DNA of 64,000 bases from Embleya scabrispora DSM 41855 (lineage in GTDB: Bacteria > Actinomycetota > Actinomycetes > Streptomycetales > Streptomycetaceae). Where the stretch lies: contig NZ_KB889640.1 in NCBI RefSeq assembly GCF_000372745.1, positions 194-64,193 of the forward strand, written 5' to 3'. Position numbers and translations under genes: made by a program. This document shows, one piece after another, positions 50,122 to 58,765 of the stretch; positions within the stretch are counted from its first letter, which is position 1; every line of letters starts with the position of its first letter. The notes beneath the pieces are model-generated. The model did not search any database, was not told the origin of the DNA, and was given only the letters and a program-made list of their open reading frames with translations.

Positions 50122-50925
50122 ATGGCCACATGGGACGACCTGATCGCACATCTGCAAGCTGTTCCCGAGGGCGTGTACGAGGGCTGGAACGCCCGGGACG
50201 GATACGACAACCACACCAAGTGGGGTCGGGAGTTCGGCGAGGACGGCGTCGCGTGGTGCGTCATCTTCGACTGGTGCATGTACAACGACGTCGGCCTCGC
50301 CCGTATCGTGCCCAAGGTGGACAACGTGTCCGCGTTCGCCGACTGGGCGCGGGCGCGTGGCCAGTGGTCGGAGTATCCGAGTTGGGGCGCGTGGGTCGAC
50401 TTCGGCAACGGGGCGCACACCGAGATCGTGGTGCGCTTCGACGACGTGCACGTGTACACGAAGGGCGGCAATACGATCCCGACCGGCGGCGACGCGGGCC
50501 AGGGCAACGGCGTGTACTCGCACACCTTTCGCCGCACCGACCCGAGGGTGACCGGCTACCTCGCGCCTCGCTTTCCCGACGGATGCCCACCCACCGCGGA
50601 TCCGCACGACCCGCGCGGCGGCGCGCCGCGCACCGGCAAGCCCACGGTCGCGCTCGCGAACGTGATCGACTCGGCCCGGCACGACCCGCCCGCACCGCAG
50701 GGCGCCGCGGCGCACCGTACCGACGTCCTGCTGGTCGAACAGGCGCTCCAGGCCGAGGGGTTGCTCGCGTCCGGCCTGGTCGACGGGTCGTACGGCACGG
50801 CGACGATCCGGGCCTACGCGGCCTACCAACGCCGCCTGGGCTTCTCCGGCACCGACGCCAACGGCATCCCGGGCCAGACCTCCCTGACCCGCCTCGGCAA
50901 CCAACACGGCTTCCGAGTGAGCTGA
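50122..50925 (+). CDS. Endolysin-like CHAP-type amidase with peptidoglycan-binding domain
   Basis: 267 residues. The first 150 residues resemble CHAP/NlpC-type amidase domains: Cys46 in GVAWCVIFDWCMYNDVG and His99 in NGAHTEIVVRFDD are the candidate catalytic pair. The C-terminal 60 residues (VLLVEQALQAEGLL, VDGSYGTATIRAYAAYQRRLGFSG, GQTSLTRLG) are a peptidoglycan-binding-1 domain. No signal peptide or membrane segment is present, which is typical of phage endolysins and unusual for a secreted autolysin. Start ATG 50122; GTG 50104 is possible. No other phage gene is nearby. Confidence 0.78.
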   Translation: MATWDDLIAHLQAVPEGVYEGWNARDGYDNHTKWGREFGEDGVAWCVIFDWCMYNDVGLARIVPKVDNVSAFADWARARGQWSEYPSWGAWVDFGNGAHTEIVVRFDDVHVYTKGGNTIPTGGDAGQGNGVYSHTFRRTDPRVTGYLAPRFPDGCPPTADPHDPRGGAPRTGKPTVALANVIDSARHDPPAPQGAAAHRTDVLLVEQALQAEGLLASGLVDGSYGTATIRAYAAYQRRLGFSGTDANGIPGQTSLTRLGNQHGFRVS

Positions 50926-51099
50926 CCCGCGAACCGTGACGACCGACGAACAGGAGTGACGTACCACCACACCAACCACGCGGCGATCGAACCGGCCCCG
51001 ACCACCACGGCGCCCGGTCCGATCGCCGCGTGGACGCGATGCGGCGGCCCGGCTGCCGGGAGTGGCGCCGGGCCGGCCCCTGTCGTCCGTGTTCGGTGC

Positions 51100-51130
51100 T
51101 TGACCTGGAGCGCGCTCCAGATTGTTGACT
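51100..51130 (+). promoter_or_regulatory. MerR-type operator/promoter of the aldo/keto reductase
   Basis: TTGACC at 51100-51105 is a good -35 element and directly abuts the perfect palindrome CTGGAGCGCGCTCCAG (51105-51120). A dyad placed between -35 and a distant -10 is the hallmark of MerR-family promoters. The matching regulator is not adjacent. Confidence 0.65.
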
Positions 51131-51177
51131 CCATTTCCGGGCCCGACACGACGGGCCCGGAACGGGAGGGAAGACCC

Positions 51178-52164
51178 ATGAAGTACCGCACCATAGGCAC
51201 CGAGCCGGCCACCCGTCGCACGGTGAGCGTGCTCGCTCTCGGCGCGATGCTCTTCGGTACTCGGACCGACGAGAAGACCTCCTTCGCGGTGCTGGACCGC
51301 TACGTCGAGGCCGGTGGCACCTTCATCGACACCTCGGACAACTACGCCTTCTGGGCGGACGGCGGCATGGGCGGCCAGAGCGAGGCGTTGCTCGGGCGGT
51401 GGCGGCGCAGCCGCGGCGTCGGCGACGAGATCGTGATCGCCACCAAACTGGGCGCGGCCCCGTCGACACCGGGCACCGGCTACCTCGACAATCCCGAGGG
51501 CCTGTCCGCGAAGGTGATCCGCGAGGCCGCCGAGCGCAGCCGCGAACGCCTGGGCGTGGACCGGCTCGACCTGCTCTACGCGCACATCGAGGACCGGACC
51601 GTGCCGCTGCGCGAAACCGTGGAAGCCTTCGGCGAGTTGGTGGCGGAGGGCACGGTCGGGCTGCTGGGCGTGAGCAACCATGCGATATGGCGGGTGGAGC
51701 GGGCCCGCGCGCTGGCGGCGGCGGCCGGGTTGCCCGGCTATGAGGTGCTGCAGTACCAGCACAGCCATCTGCGGCCGCGCTACGACATGCCCGACGCGCT
51801 GTTCGAGGACGGCAGCCTCGGTCACGCCGGGCCCGACCTGCTGAGCTACCTGCGGGCCGAGCCGGACCTGACCCTGGTCGCCTACTCGCCGCTGCTGGGC
51901 GGTGCGTACGGGCGCGAAGACAAGCCGCTGCCGCCGGACTACGACCACCCGGGCACGCCCGCGCGGCTGGCGGTCCTGCGCGAAATCGCGAAAGAGACCG
52001 GAGCCACGGTGAACCAGGTGGTACTGGCCTGGCAGCTGGGCGGCTCGTTCCCGATCATCCCGCTCGCCGGCGCCTCCTCCGTCGCGCAGTCGGAGGAGAA
52101 TTCGGCCGCGGTGGACCTGGAACTGTCCGGGGACCAGCGCACCCGCCTGGACGCGGCCCGGTAG
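51178..52164 (+). CDS. Aldo/keto reductase
   Basis: 328 residues of the AKR TIM-barrel family. FIDTSDNYAFW carries the catalytic Asp and Tyr, the Lys is in VIATKLGAAPS, and the position of the catalytic His is in LLYAHIEDRTVPL. The NADP site at the C-terminus reads IPLAGASSVAQSEENSAAVDL, slightly different from the usual I-P-G-x-x-x. It reduces a carbonyl with NADPH, substrate unknown. ATG 51178 follows GGGAGGGAAG. A MerR-type operator 60-75 bp upstream suggests induction by a xenobiotic or stress signal. Confidence 0.87.
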   Translation: MKYRTIGTEPATRRTVSVLALGAMLFGTRTDEKTSFAVLDRYVEAGGTFIDTSDNYAFWADGGMGGQSEALLGRWRRSRGVGDEIVIATKLGAAPSTPGTGYLDNPEGLSAKVIREAAERSRERLGVDRLDLLYAHIEDRTVPLRETVEAFGELVAEGTVGLLGVSNHAIWRVERARALAAAAGLPGYEVLQYQHSHLRPRYDMPDALFEDGSLGHAGPDLLSYLRAEPDLTLVAYSPLLGGAYGREDKPLPPDYDHPGTPARLAVLREIAKETGATVNQVVLAWQLGGSFPIIPLAGASSVAQSEENSAAVDLELSGDQRTRLDAAR

Positions 52165-52283
52165 GACTTCGGCCCGGCATCGGGGTCCCTATCGCGGTCG
52201 GGCCCGTGGTGTGCTGGTCGGGGTGCACGAAGACGGTGCCGAGATTTCAGCCGCGCGGACGGACCCGGCCCGGTGTCGACTGC

Positions 52284-52299
52284 CTAATCTGTGGTCCCA
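52284..52299 (+). promoter_or_regulatory. -10 element of a probably leaderless transcript
   Basis: TAATCT at 52284-52289 lies eight bases before the amidohydrolase ATG, with no ribosome-binding site between, suggesting transcription starts at or next to the start codon. Confidence 0.4.
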
Positions 52300-53792
52300 T
52301 GACGCAATCAGCCGCTCTGCCATCCGGGACCCACGACCTCGTGCTGCGGGGTGGTCGCGTGCTCGATCCCGAAACCGGGTTCGACGCGGTGGCCGACGTG
52401 GGTGTGACCGCCGGAGCCATCAGCGCCGTCTCCCGGGAGCCCCTGACCGGCCTGCGGACGCTGGACGCGCGGGGTCTGGTGGTCGCGCCGGGCTTCATCG
52501 ACATGCACAGCCATTCACACGACGTGGCCGGCCACCGCCTCCAGGCCATGGACGGGGTCACCACCGCGCTCGACCTGGAAGCCGGCCTGTCGCCGGTCGA
52601 CGAGGGCTATCGGCAGGCCGGCGCCGAGGGCCGACCGCTCAACTACGGCTTCTCCGCCTCCTGGTGCCAGGCCCGGATGACCGCCGTCGGCGGGCTTCCG
52701 CACGGCGGTGGCATGCGCGTTGCCCTCGCCCAACTCGGCACGACCGCGTGGCAACACGAGGCGGACGACCGCCAGGTGGACGAGCTGCTCGAACTGTTGC
52801 GCAAGGACCTCGCCGCCGGCGCGCTCGGCATCGGGATCGTGGTCGGCTACGCACCGCGGGTCAAGCCCGAGGAGTACCTCGCCGTCTCGCGGTTGGCCGC
52901 CGACGCGGGCCGCCCGACGTACACGCACGCCCGGAACCTGGTCGAGCAGGACGAGAACACGCTCGTCGACGGCGCCGAGGAGATCGCCCGCGCCGCGGCG
53001 GAGACCGGCGTGCACGCGCACTTCTGCCACGTCCAGTCCACGTCGCTCCGACACAGTGACCGGGTGCTGCGACTGATGGAGAACGTGCGCGCCGAAGGCG
53101 GCCGGGTCTCCACCGAGGTCTACCCCTACGGCGCCGGGATGACGGCCATCGGCGCGGCCTTCCTCGCCCCCGAGAACCTCGGCTGGGCCGGCATCACACC
53201 GTCCGACATCGTCTACGCCCCCACCGGCGAACGCCCGGCCGACGCCGCGCGACTGCGCGAGCTGCGCGCGAAGGACCCGGGCGGCCTGGCCGTCGTGCAC
53301 TTCCTGGACGAGACCGACCCGCACGATCGCGCGTTCGTGGACCGGGCCCTGCTGCATCCCGGCAGCGTGGTCGGCTCCGACGCGATGCCGCTGACCTGGA
53401 CGAACGGGCCGGCCGACCCGATGGCGTGGCCGCTGCCGCCGAGCGCGATGACCCACCCGCGCACCTCGGGCACCTTCTCGAAGGTGCTGCGCCGCTACGT
53501 GCGCGAGCAGGGCGCGCTCACCCTCATGGACGCGATCGCGCGCAGCAGCTTCGGGCCCGCGCAAATCCTCCAGGACAGCGTGCCCGCGATGCGCCGCAAG
53601 GGCCGCGTGCAGGCGGGGTGCGACGCCGACCTGATCGTCTTCGACCCCGACACGGTCACCGACCAGGCGACCTACGAACACAGCACGCGCCCGGCCACCG
53701 GTTACGCCCACGTCCTGGTCGGCGGCGTACCGGTCGTCCAGGACGGCGTCCTCTGCCTCGACGCCCTCCCGGGCACCGCGGTCCGCGTCTGA
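52299..53792 (+). CDS. N-acyl-D-amino-acid deacylase-type amidohydrolase
   Basis: 497 residues of the D-aminoacylase branch of the amidohydrolase superfamily. The metal-binding H-x-H is in GFIDMHSHSHD, further histidines are in RPTYTHARNL and VHAHFCHVQS, and the late GSVVGSDAMPLT carries the catalytic Asp. SGTFSKVLRRYVREQGALTLMDAIARSSFGPAQIL and GRVQAGCDADLIVFDPDTV are the conserved C-terminal elements. Zinc-dependent release of D-amino acids from N-acyl derivatives is the family reaction; the specific substrate is unknown. It follows the aldo/keto reductase but has its own promoter-like element. Confidence 0.85.
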   Translation: MTQSAALPSGTHDLVLRGGRVLDPETGFDAVADVGVTAGAISAVSREPLTGLRTLDARGLVVAPGFIDMHSHSHDVAGHRLQAMDGVTTALDLEAGLSPVDEGYRQAGAEGRPLNYGFSASWCQARMTAVGGLPHGGGMRVALAQLGTTAWQHEADDRQVDELLELLRKDLAAGALGIGIVVGYAPRVKPEEYLAVSRLAADAGRPTYTHARNLVEQDENTLVDGAEEIARAAAETGVHAHFCHVQSTSLRHSDRVLRLMENVRAEGGRVSTEVYPYGAGMTAIGAAFLAPENLGWAGITPSDIVYAPTGERPADAARLRELRAKDPGGLAVVHFLDETDPHDRAFVDRALLHPGSVVGSDAMPLTWTNGPADPMAWPLPPSAMTHPRTSGTFSKVLRRYVREQGALTLMDAIARSSFGPAQILQDSVPAMRRKGRVQAGCDADLIVFDPDTVTDQATYEHSTRPATGYAHVLVGGVPVVQDGVLCLDALPGTAVRV

Positions 53793-53940
53793 GCCCCCGG
53801 CCGCGGGGCGCACGGGCATCGCCGACGAGGCACCGCCGGCCGCACGCCCACCCCGCGGCCGCCGGACCGGCCCCGACCGGCCACCGACGGCCACCGACCG
53901 CCGGACCGAGGCGCCACCCCCGCCGAGCCGTCCCCCTCGC

Positions 53941-55218
53941 CTATCCGCCCGGCGGGGGAGCGGTGTCCAGGGGCAGGGTGAGGTGGACGCGGAAGCCGCC
54001 TTCCGGGCGTTCACCCGCGGACAGCGTGCCGCCGAGGATCTTGGCTCGCTCCCGCATGCCGATCAGGCCGTGACCCGTGCCGGGGCCGACTCGCGGTCGG
54101 GACGCGGCGCCGCGCGGGCCGTCGTTGGCGATGCTGACGCACAGCCGGTCGGAAAGGTGCCGTATCCGGACGTCGGCGCGGGGCGTCCCGGCATGCTTGA
54201 CCACATTGGTCAGCGCCTCCTGGACGATGCGGTAGACGCACAGTTCCAGGCCGGGGGCCAGGTGCCTCGGGACGCCCTCGGTGGTCAGGTCGACGGTGAC
54301 CCCGACCGCGCTCATCCGCTCGGCCAGATCCGCGAGCCGATCCAACCCCGGCATCGGATCGGCGGCGCCGTCGACCGCGTCGGCCCGTCGGCCCTCGGCC
54401 CCGCCGCTCCCGCCGTCCTCGTCGAAGTCGACTCGCAGCAGCGACAGCAGCCGCCGCATCTCGTCCAACGCGTCCCGCCCGACATCCCCGATGACGTCCA
54501 GAGCGGCGCGCGCCGCGCGGGGGTCGGAGTCGAAGACGTACGAGGCCAGGCCCACCTGCACGGTGATCACCGACATGTGGTGCGCCACCACGTCGTGCAG
54601 TTCCCGGGCGATGCGTACCCGCTCGTTGACGATCGCGCGCCGGGCCCGTTCCTCCTGTTCGCGTTCCAGCCGCGCGGTGAGCAGGATCAGTTGTCGGTTG
54701 CGCTGCGCGAGTCTGCGTACGCCGTCGCCGATCACCACCGCGACCACCGGTACGAGCACGGCCTGGGCGAGCACCAGCGCCGGCCCCAGGCGACCCCGTA
54801 TGCCGCTGAACGCGACGACGGCGGCGACGAACACGGCGCCCATGGCGGCACTCCGCGGCGGACGCTGCCCGGCCAGGGTCACCAGTGCGATCACCGGCGC
54901 CCAGAAGTTCAGCGAGGGTTGGTAACCGACGGCCAGGTACACCACGTACATCGAGCCCGAGGCGATCAGCACCGGCACGGGAGCGCGCCGGCGCAGCGCG
55001 AGCGGCAGGCTGAGCGCGCAGGTGAGCAGGTACGCGGTCGCGTCGAAGCGCACCCAACCCTCCGGGTGGAACTGCTGCCCGGCCACGCAACCGCCCGCGG
55101 CCAGCGCCACCGCCAGGATCGCGTCGACCACCCGCGGGTCCGGCCGCCGGATCCGTGCCCGGACCCGGCCCCGCCCGAATCCCTCCCGGCGCGAGCCGCG
55201 CGGCCTATCGCCGAACAC
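53941..55218 (-). CDS. Sensor histidine kinase, NarL/DesK type (orphan)
   Basis: 425 residues. Membrane helices lie between residues 32 and 165. The coiled linker QLILLTARLEREQEERARR leads to the HisKA_3 helix with His208 (ARELHDVVAHHMSVITV), and the ATPase domain has VQEALTNVVKHAGTPRAD, ANDGPRG and GLIGMRERAKILGG. GTG 55218 follows GGAGG. As with the kinase at 31221, no response regulator gene is adjacent, so it may act on a distant regulator. Confidence 0.87.
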   Translation of the reverse strand: MFGDRPRGSRREGFGRGRVRARIRRPDPRVVDAILAVALAAGGCVAGQQFHPEGWVRFDATAYLLTCALSLPLALRRRAPVPVLIASGSMYVVYLAVGYQPSLNFWAPVIALVTLAGQRPPRSAAMGAVFVAAVVAFSGIRGRLGPALVLAQAVLVPVVAVVIGDGVRRLAQRNRQLILLTARLEREQEERARRAIVNERVRIARELHDVVAHHMSVITVQVGLASYVFDSDPRAARAALDVIGDVGRDALDEMRRLLSLLRVDFDEDGGSGGAEGRRADAVDGAADPMPGLDRLADLAERMSAVGVTVDLTTEGVPRHLAPGLELCVYRIVQEALTNVVKHAGTPRADVRIRHLSDRLCVSIANDGPRGAASRPRVGPGTGHGLIGMRERAKILGGTLSAGERPEGGFRVHLTLPLDTAPPPGG

Positions 55219-55615
55219 TGGGCCTCCGGCTCCGCCGCCCGGTGGGCGGTACCCGTTCGTTCATGCCGTACCGGCGACGGTCGACGGAAGTCGCGCCGGA
55301 CCCCGGCGGTCCGAACCGAGCCCGCCGTCCCCCGAGTCGCGTCTACGTTCTACCGCACGCATCGCGCTTCCGTCTCCCGTCGACCATCCCGCGCCGCCGG
55401 CCGCTGTCCTTCGACGTCGGCCGGCCGAGAACAACGCTACGAATCCGGCGCCCGGTTCGACATGCCCTCATCGGATGAAAACCGGGTCGAACTCCGGCGG
55501 TACACGCCATGCCGACTCCACCCACCGCGGTATGCCCGGCCGGCGATCCGCGCGGAGGCACGACCCCGCCGGCAGGTCGCCGCGCGTTCGCGGCGCGGCT
55601 CATCGCGGCGGCGAA
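55219..55615. other. 397-bp intergenic region, no gene seen
   Basis: It separates two genes on the minus strand. A pair of imperfect inverted segments (CCGGTTCGAC near 55450 and GTCGAACTCCGG near 55488) could form a hairpin. Other frames lack coding-like bias. Confidence 0.45.
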
Positions 55616-56386
55616 TCAGCGAGCGGGCGCGGTCCGTTGCAGCCAGCCGTGTGGGTGGCTGGTCACGCCGTACAGTTCCAGGTCGCGCCGGGTGATGAAG
55701 GCGCCGCCCTGTTCGGTGACCAGCCAGTCGGCGACGGCGGGCAGTACGCCGCCCGGCATGCCGGGCGGGCACAGGTCGGGGTCGTCGACGATGCCGTCCT
55801 CGACGACGAAGAACCCGCCCTCCGGGACCAGATGCGCGAAGTTGCGCAGCGCGGCACTGGTCGTGGCGTATTCGTGCAGAGTGTCCTCGACCACCAGGCA
55901 GCGCGCACCGGGCGGGACCATGTCCGCGACGCGCTCGGCGAGCTCGGGGTCGGTGACGTCGCCGGCCACGAGGGTGATCTCCCGTTCGAAGCCCGGGTCG
56001 GCGGCGCGGAGCAGAGCGGCGGCGCGATCCTGATCGAGGTCCACCGAGATCACCCGGATCGCCTCCGGGACGCGCCCGTATCCGGCCTGGGTGCGCAGCC
56101 GGTCGCGGAACCACAGGGCCGAGCCGCCCAGGTGGGTACCCAGTTCCACCACCACCTGCGCGCGTGAGGACCACAGCACATGCTCGAACACGCGCAGGTC
56201 CTCGGGAAACTTCTTGATCCGCAGCCCGGCGTACCAGTCGCGGACGTGTTGCCGCCCGCGTGCTCGCCGGTATTCCAGGAGCGTCGCCTCGTGGTCGGCG
56301 GTGACGGTCGGCGGCAGCTGCGCGACCTCGATGTGATCGGTGATGGTGATCCTCTCCTGTCCCGGTGTCTCGACGGGTCGGGCCAC
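55616..56386 (-). CDS. CmcI/rhamnosyl O-methyltransferase-like protein
   Basis: 256 residues of the cephalosporin hydroxylase (CmcI) family, which are SAM-dependent methyltransferases in fold. YAGLRIKKFPEDLRVFEHVLW opens the domain, VVELGTHLGGSALWFRDRL is the SAM loop, VISVDLDQDRAA follows, then the metal/acid motif CLVVEDTLHEYATTSAALRNFAHLVPEGGFFVVEDGIVDD. It probably methylates a hydroxyl on a sugar or secondary metabolite; no partner gene is nearby. The start is GTG 56386. It stands 117 bp after the MerR gene on the same strand. Confidence 0.83.
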   Translation of the reverse strand: MARPVETPGQERITITDHIEVAQLPPTVTADHEATLLEYRRARGRQHVRDWYAGLRIKKFPEDLRVFEHVLWSSRAQVVVELGTHLGGSALWFRDRLRTQAGYGRVPEAIRVISVDLDQDRAAALLRAADPGFEREITLVAGDVTDPELAERVADMVPPGARCLVVEDTLHEYATTSAALRNFAHLVPEGGFFVVEDGIVDDPDLCPPGMPGGVLPAVADWLVTEQGGAFITRRDLELYGVTSHPHGWLQRTAPAR

Positions 56387-56503
56387 GGTCCGGCCGCGAA
56401 GGGCTCGGTCCGCTTCCCATTGAAGAGGGGGATTTCCGATTCGGGCGGCCTTTTACCCATCGTTTCACCACGATTGGGGCATTCGACGCCTCGTCGTACG
56501 GAA

Positions 56504-56884
56504 TCAGTGCGGCAGGATCGAGCGATACCAGTCGATCTTGCCCCGCAGATGCCCCTGCTGGGTGCGCAGCAGTGCGATCTGTCGCTCGACGGCGGTGTCG
56601 TGCTTTTCCAGCAGGGCTATCCGCTCGGCCAGCGACTCCTGGTCGCCCGTGCGCGCCAGTTCGGCGTAGCGCCGCATGTCGGCGATCGGCATGCCGGTGT
56701 CCCGCAGACAGCGCAGGATGCCGAGCCATTGGAGATCGTCCTCGGTGAAACGGCGGTGGCCGCTGGGCGCCCGGTCCACGTCGGCCAGGAGGCCGATGCG
56801 TTCGTAGTAGCGCAGGGTGTCCAGACTGAAGCCGGATCGTTCCGCCGTCTCGGCCGGGGTGAGGTAGCGCGTCGCGGTGGTCAT
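56504..56884 (-). CDS. MerR family transcriptional regulator
   Basis: 126 residues. The HTH reads YLTPAETAERSGFSLDTLRYYERIGLL, followed by SGHRRFTEDDLQWLGILRCLRDTGMPIADMRRYAEL, the standard MerR wing and linker. The C-terminal long helix (ERIALLEKHDTAVERQIALLRTQQGHLRGKIDWY) forms the dimer coiled coil. No cysteine metal site is present, so it belongs to the small-molecule-sensing type. It is divergent from the BtrH-like gene, whose promoter contains a MerR-type operator, so that gene is its most likely target. Confidence 0.9.
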   Translation of the reverse strand: MTTATRYLTPAETAERSGFSLDTLRYYERIGLLADVDRAPSGHRRFTEDDLQWLGILRCLRDTGMPIADMRRYAELARTGDQESLAERIALLEKHDTAVERQIALLRTQQGHLRGKIDWYRSILPH

Positions 56885-57039
56885 GACCGCATTGTGCCCG
56901 CAGTCCCCCACACGCCGCGCCCCCTTGCCGGAGAAGTCGCGACCGCGCCGGCCGCGAGTTCGCGCACGGGTCGGCGGGCGGGTACGGCGCGCCGGTTCGG
57001 CGGGCGGGTACGGCGCACCGGTTCGAGCCCGTCCCCCGG

Positions 57040-57070
57040 TTGACCCTGACACCGTGTCAGGCACTGTGCT
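57040..57070 (+). promoter_or_regulatory. MerR-type operator/promoter of the BtrH-like gene
   Basis: TTGACC at 57040-57045 is followed by the perfect dyad CCTGACAC-C-GTGTCAGG (57045-57061) and a -10-like TGTGCT at 57065-57070, giving the long 19-bp spacer typical of MerR-activated promoters. Transcription would begin at about the ATG 57078, implying a leaderless message. Confidence 0.75.
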
Positions 57071-57077
57071 GGGTCGC

Positions 57078-58010
57078 ATGATCGCCTACAACGGCTCCGG
57101 GCCGTACTGCTACACCCATTGTCTGTGCATGATGCTCGGCTCGCACGCGCCGGCTCCGGCCGTGGTCGAGACCCTCACCGGCTCGCCCTTCGGGGTGCAA
57201 CTCGTGGCCGGCACAACGCCGTTCTTCGATCCGTTCGGCTGGGATCCGGAGATCGGCCTGGACGCCGCGATCGCCGCGCTGGGCTGGACCTGCGAGCGCG
57301 AGCGCGGCGGGACCGCGGACGAGGCGCCGGACCGGTTGCGGGCCGCCTGCGCCCGGGGCCCGGTCCTGGCCGGGCCGCTGGACCTGGGACTGCTGACGTA
57401 TCGACCCGGCACGCCGGTGGCGAACGGCGGCGACCACTATGTGGTGGTCCTGGCCGCCGACGAGGACACCGCGCTCGTGCACGACCCGCAGGGGTATCCC
57501 TACGCCCGGCTGCCCATCGGCGAGTTCACCGCCGCGTGGCGCGGCGCGTCGATCGCCTACCTGGACGCGCCGTACGTGCTGCGCACCCGGTTCGTCCGGG
57601 TCCGCGAGGTCGCCGTCGCCGACGCGCTGCGCGAGTCGCTGCCCGCCGCCGTGCGCTGGCTCGACGGCCGGCAGGACCTGCCCGTGCCGCCGGGCACGCT
57701 CGGCGGCGCGGACGCCCTGGCGGCGCTGGCCGAGTCGATCCCGCGCGGGCTCGCCCCGGATGTCCGCACCCTGCTGGCGACGTTCGGCATCCGGGTCGGC
57801 GCCCGCAGGCTGAACGACGCCGCCGGCTGCCTGGCCGAGTCGGGCCTGGTCCGGGCGGCGCGCGTGGCCGCCCGACAGGCCGCGTCGGTCGGAGCGCTGC
57901 AATATCCCCTGGTGGTCGAGGACGACCCGGCCCTGGCTGCCGGGCTGCGGCAACTGGCGCCCACCTACTCGGAATTGCGCCGGGAGATCGCGTCGGCCCT
58001 GACCGGCTGA
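57078..58010 (+). CDS. BtrH N-terminal-domain (C39-peptidase-like) protein
   Basis: 310 residues. It opens with YNGSGPYCYTHCLCMMLG, the Cys-containing segment of butirosin BtrH-type proteins, then PFFDPFGWDPEIGLDAAIAALGW and GGDHYVVVLAADEDTALVHDPQGYPYARLPIGEF, the His/Asp-containing core of a papain-like or C39-like fold. The second half is helical with no motif I know. BtrH-type proteins are acyltransferases or peptidase-like proteins in antibiotic pathways, but no such pathway is seen here. The start ATG 57078 was chosen because it lies right behind the MerR-type promoter; upstream GTGs overlap the operator. Confidence 0.72.
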   Translation: MIAYNGSGPYCYTHCLCMMLGSHAPAPAVVETLTGSPFGVQLVAGTTPFFDPFGWDPEIGLDAAIAALGWTCERERGGTADEAPDRLRAACARGPVLAGPLDLGLLTYRPGTPVANGGDHYVVVLAADEDTALVHDPQGYPYARLPIGEFTAAWRGASIAYLDAPYVLRTRFVRVREVAVADALRESLPAAVRWLDGRQDLPVPPGTLGGADALAALAESIPRGLAPDVRTLLATFGIRVGARRLNDAAGCLAESGLVRAARVAARQAASVGALQYPLVVEDDPALAAGLRQLAPTYSELRREIASALTG

Positions 58011-58155
58011 CTCCTCGTCGGGACGCGTCGCCGCCGCACGCGGCCCACATCCGTGTCGCCGCCGCGCACGTCCCACGCCCCCGGCGTACACGTCGCGATC
58101 CGGTCCGGGTGCGAGCGCATCACGCGCGCACCCGGACCGCCGACAAGGTCGCGCG

Positions 58156-58566
58156 TCACGGGGACTTGCTGTAGCCCAGGGCCTCGACGATGCGTCCGTC
58201 CCGGATCTGCATCAGGTTGACACCCGCCACCCACGCGGAGTCGGCGTGTGCGTCGCCGAACACCTCGTTGACCTCGCCGGCGCCGAAGGACACGTGCCAC
58301 TTGATCACCGCGCGGTCCCCGAAGACGTACACGTCCTGCGGCTGGAAATTGGTGTTGGTGTCCGCCGCCAGGTCCTGCCAGAACCCGAGGCAGGCGTCCA
58401 GGCCCTCGTACCGTGTGCCCTCGGGCGCCGGTTGCACGCTCACCATCACGCAGTCGTCGGCGACCAGGCCGACCAACAGCGCCGGGTCGTGCGTGGTGAA
58501 CGCGTCGTTGAACCGGGCGATGACCTCGGCGGTCGTCAGGGTGGCGGTGGCGGTGTTCTCCGACAT
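58156..58566 (-). CDS. NTF2-like / SnoaL-type protein
   Basis: 136 residues. VIARFNDAFTTHDPALLVGLVADDCVMVSVQPAPEGTRYEGLDACLGFW is the N-terminal helix and strand pair of the NTF2 fold, and EVNEVFGDAHADSAWVAGVNLMQIRDGRIVEALGYSKS closes the barrel. Such proteins bind or isomerise small molecules. ATG 58566 has CAGGAGCCAGC upstream. A striking repeat array lies directly upstream of the ribosome-binding site. Confidence 0.8.
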   Translation of the reverse strand: MSENTATATLTTAEVIARFNDAFTTHDPALLVGLVADDCVMVSVQPAPEGTRYEGLDACLGFWQDLAADTNTNFQPQDVYVFGDRAVIKWHVSFGAGEVNEVFGDAHADSAWVAGVNLMQIRDGRIVEALGYSKSP

Positions 58567-58582
58567 GGCGCTGGCTCCTGTT

Positions 58583-58661
58583 GTACTCGGTGTGCTCGGT
58601 CTACTGCGTGCTCGGTCCGTACTCGGCGTGTGTGCTCGGTACGTGCCGGGTGCGTACTCGA
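58583..58661. repeat. Seven GTRCTCGG direct repeats, mostly 11-13 bp apart
   Basis: Copies start at 58583, 58592, 58608, 58619, 58632, 58643 and 58654: GTACTCGG, GTGCTCGG, GTGCTCGG, GTACTCGG, GTGCTCGG, GTGCCGGG, GTACTCGA. Three consecutive steps near the right end are 13, 11 and 11 bp. The array begins 17 bp upstream of the NTF2-like gene start. Confidence 0.8.
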
Positions 58662-58765
58662 TCGGGCCGTCCGTCTCGCCGCGGCCCGTGGGAACGATCC
58701 TGCGACCATCGCGCGGCCCGAACAATTCCCTCCGGGGAATCGCCGGCACCACCGGCGCCGCGGGA

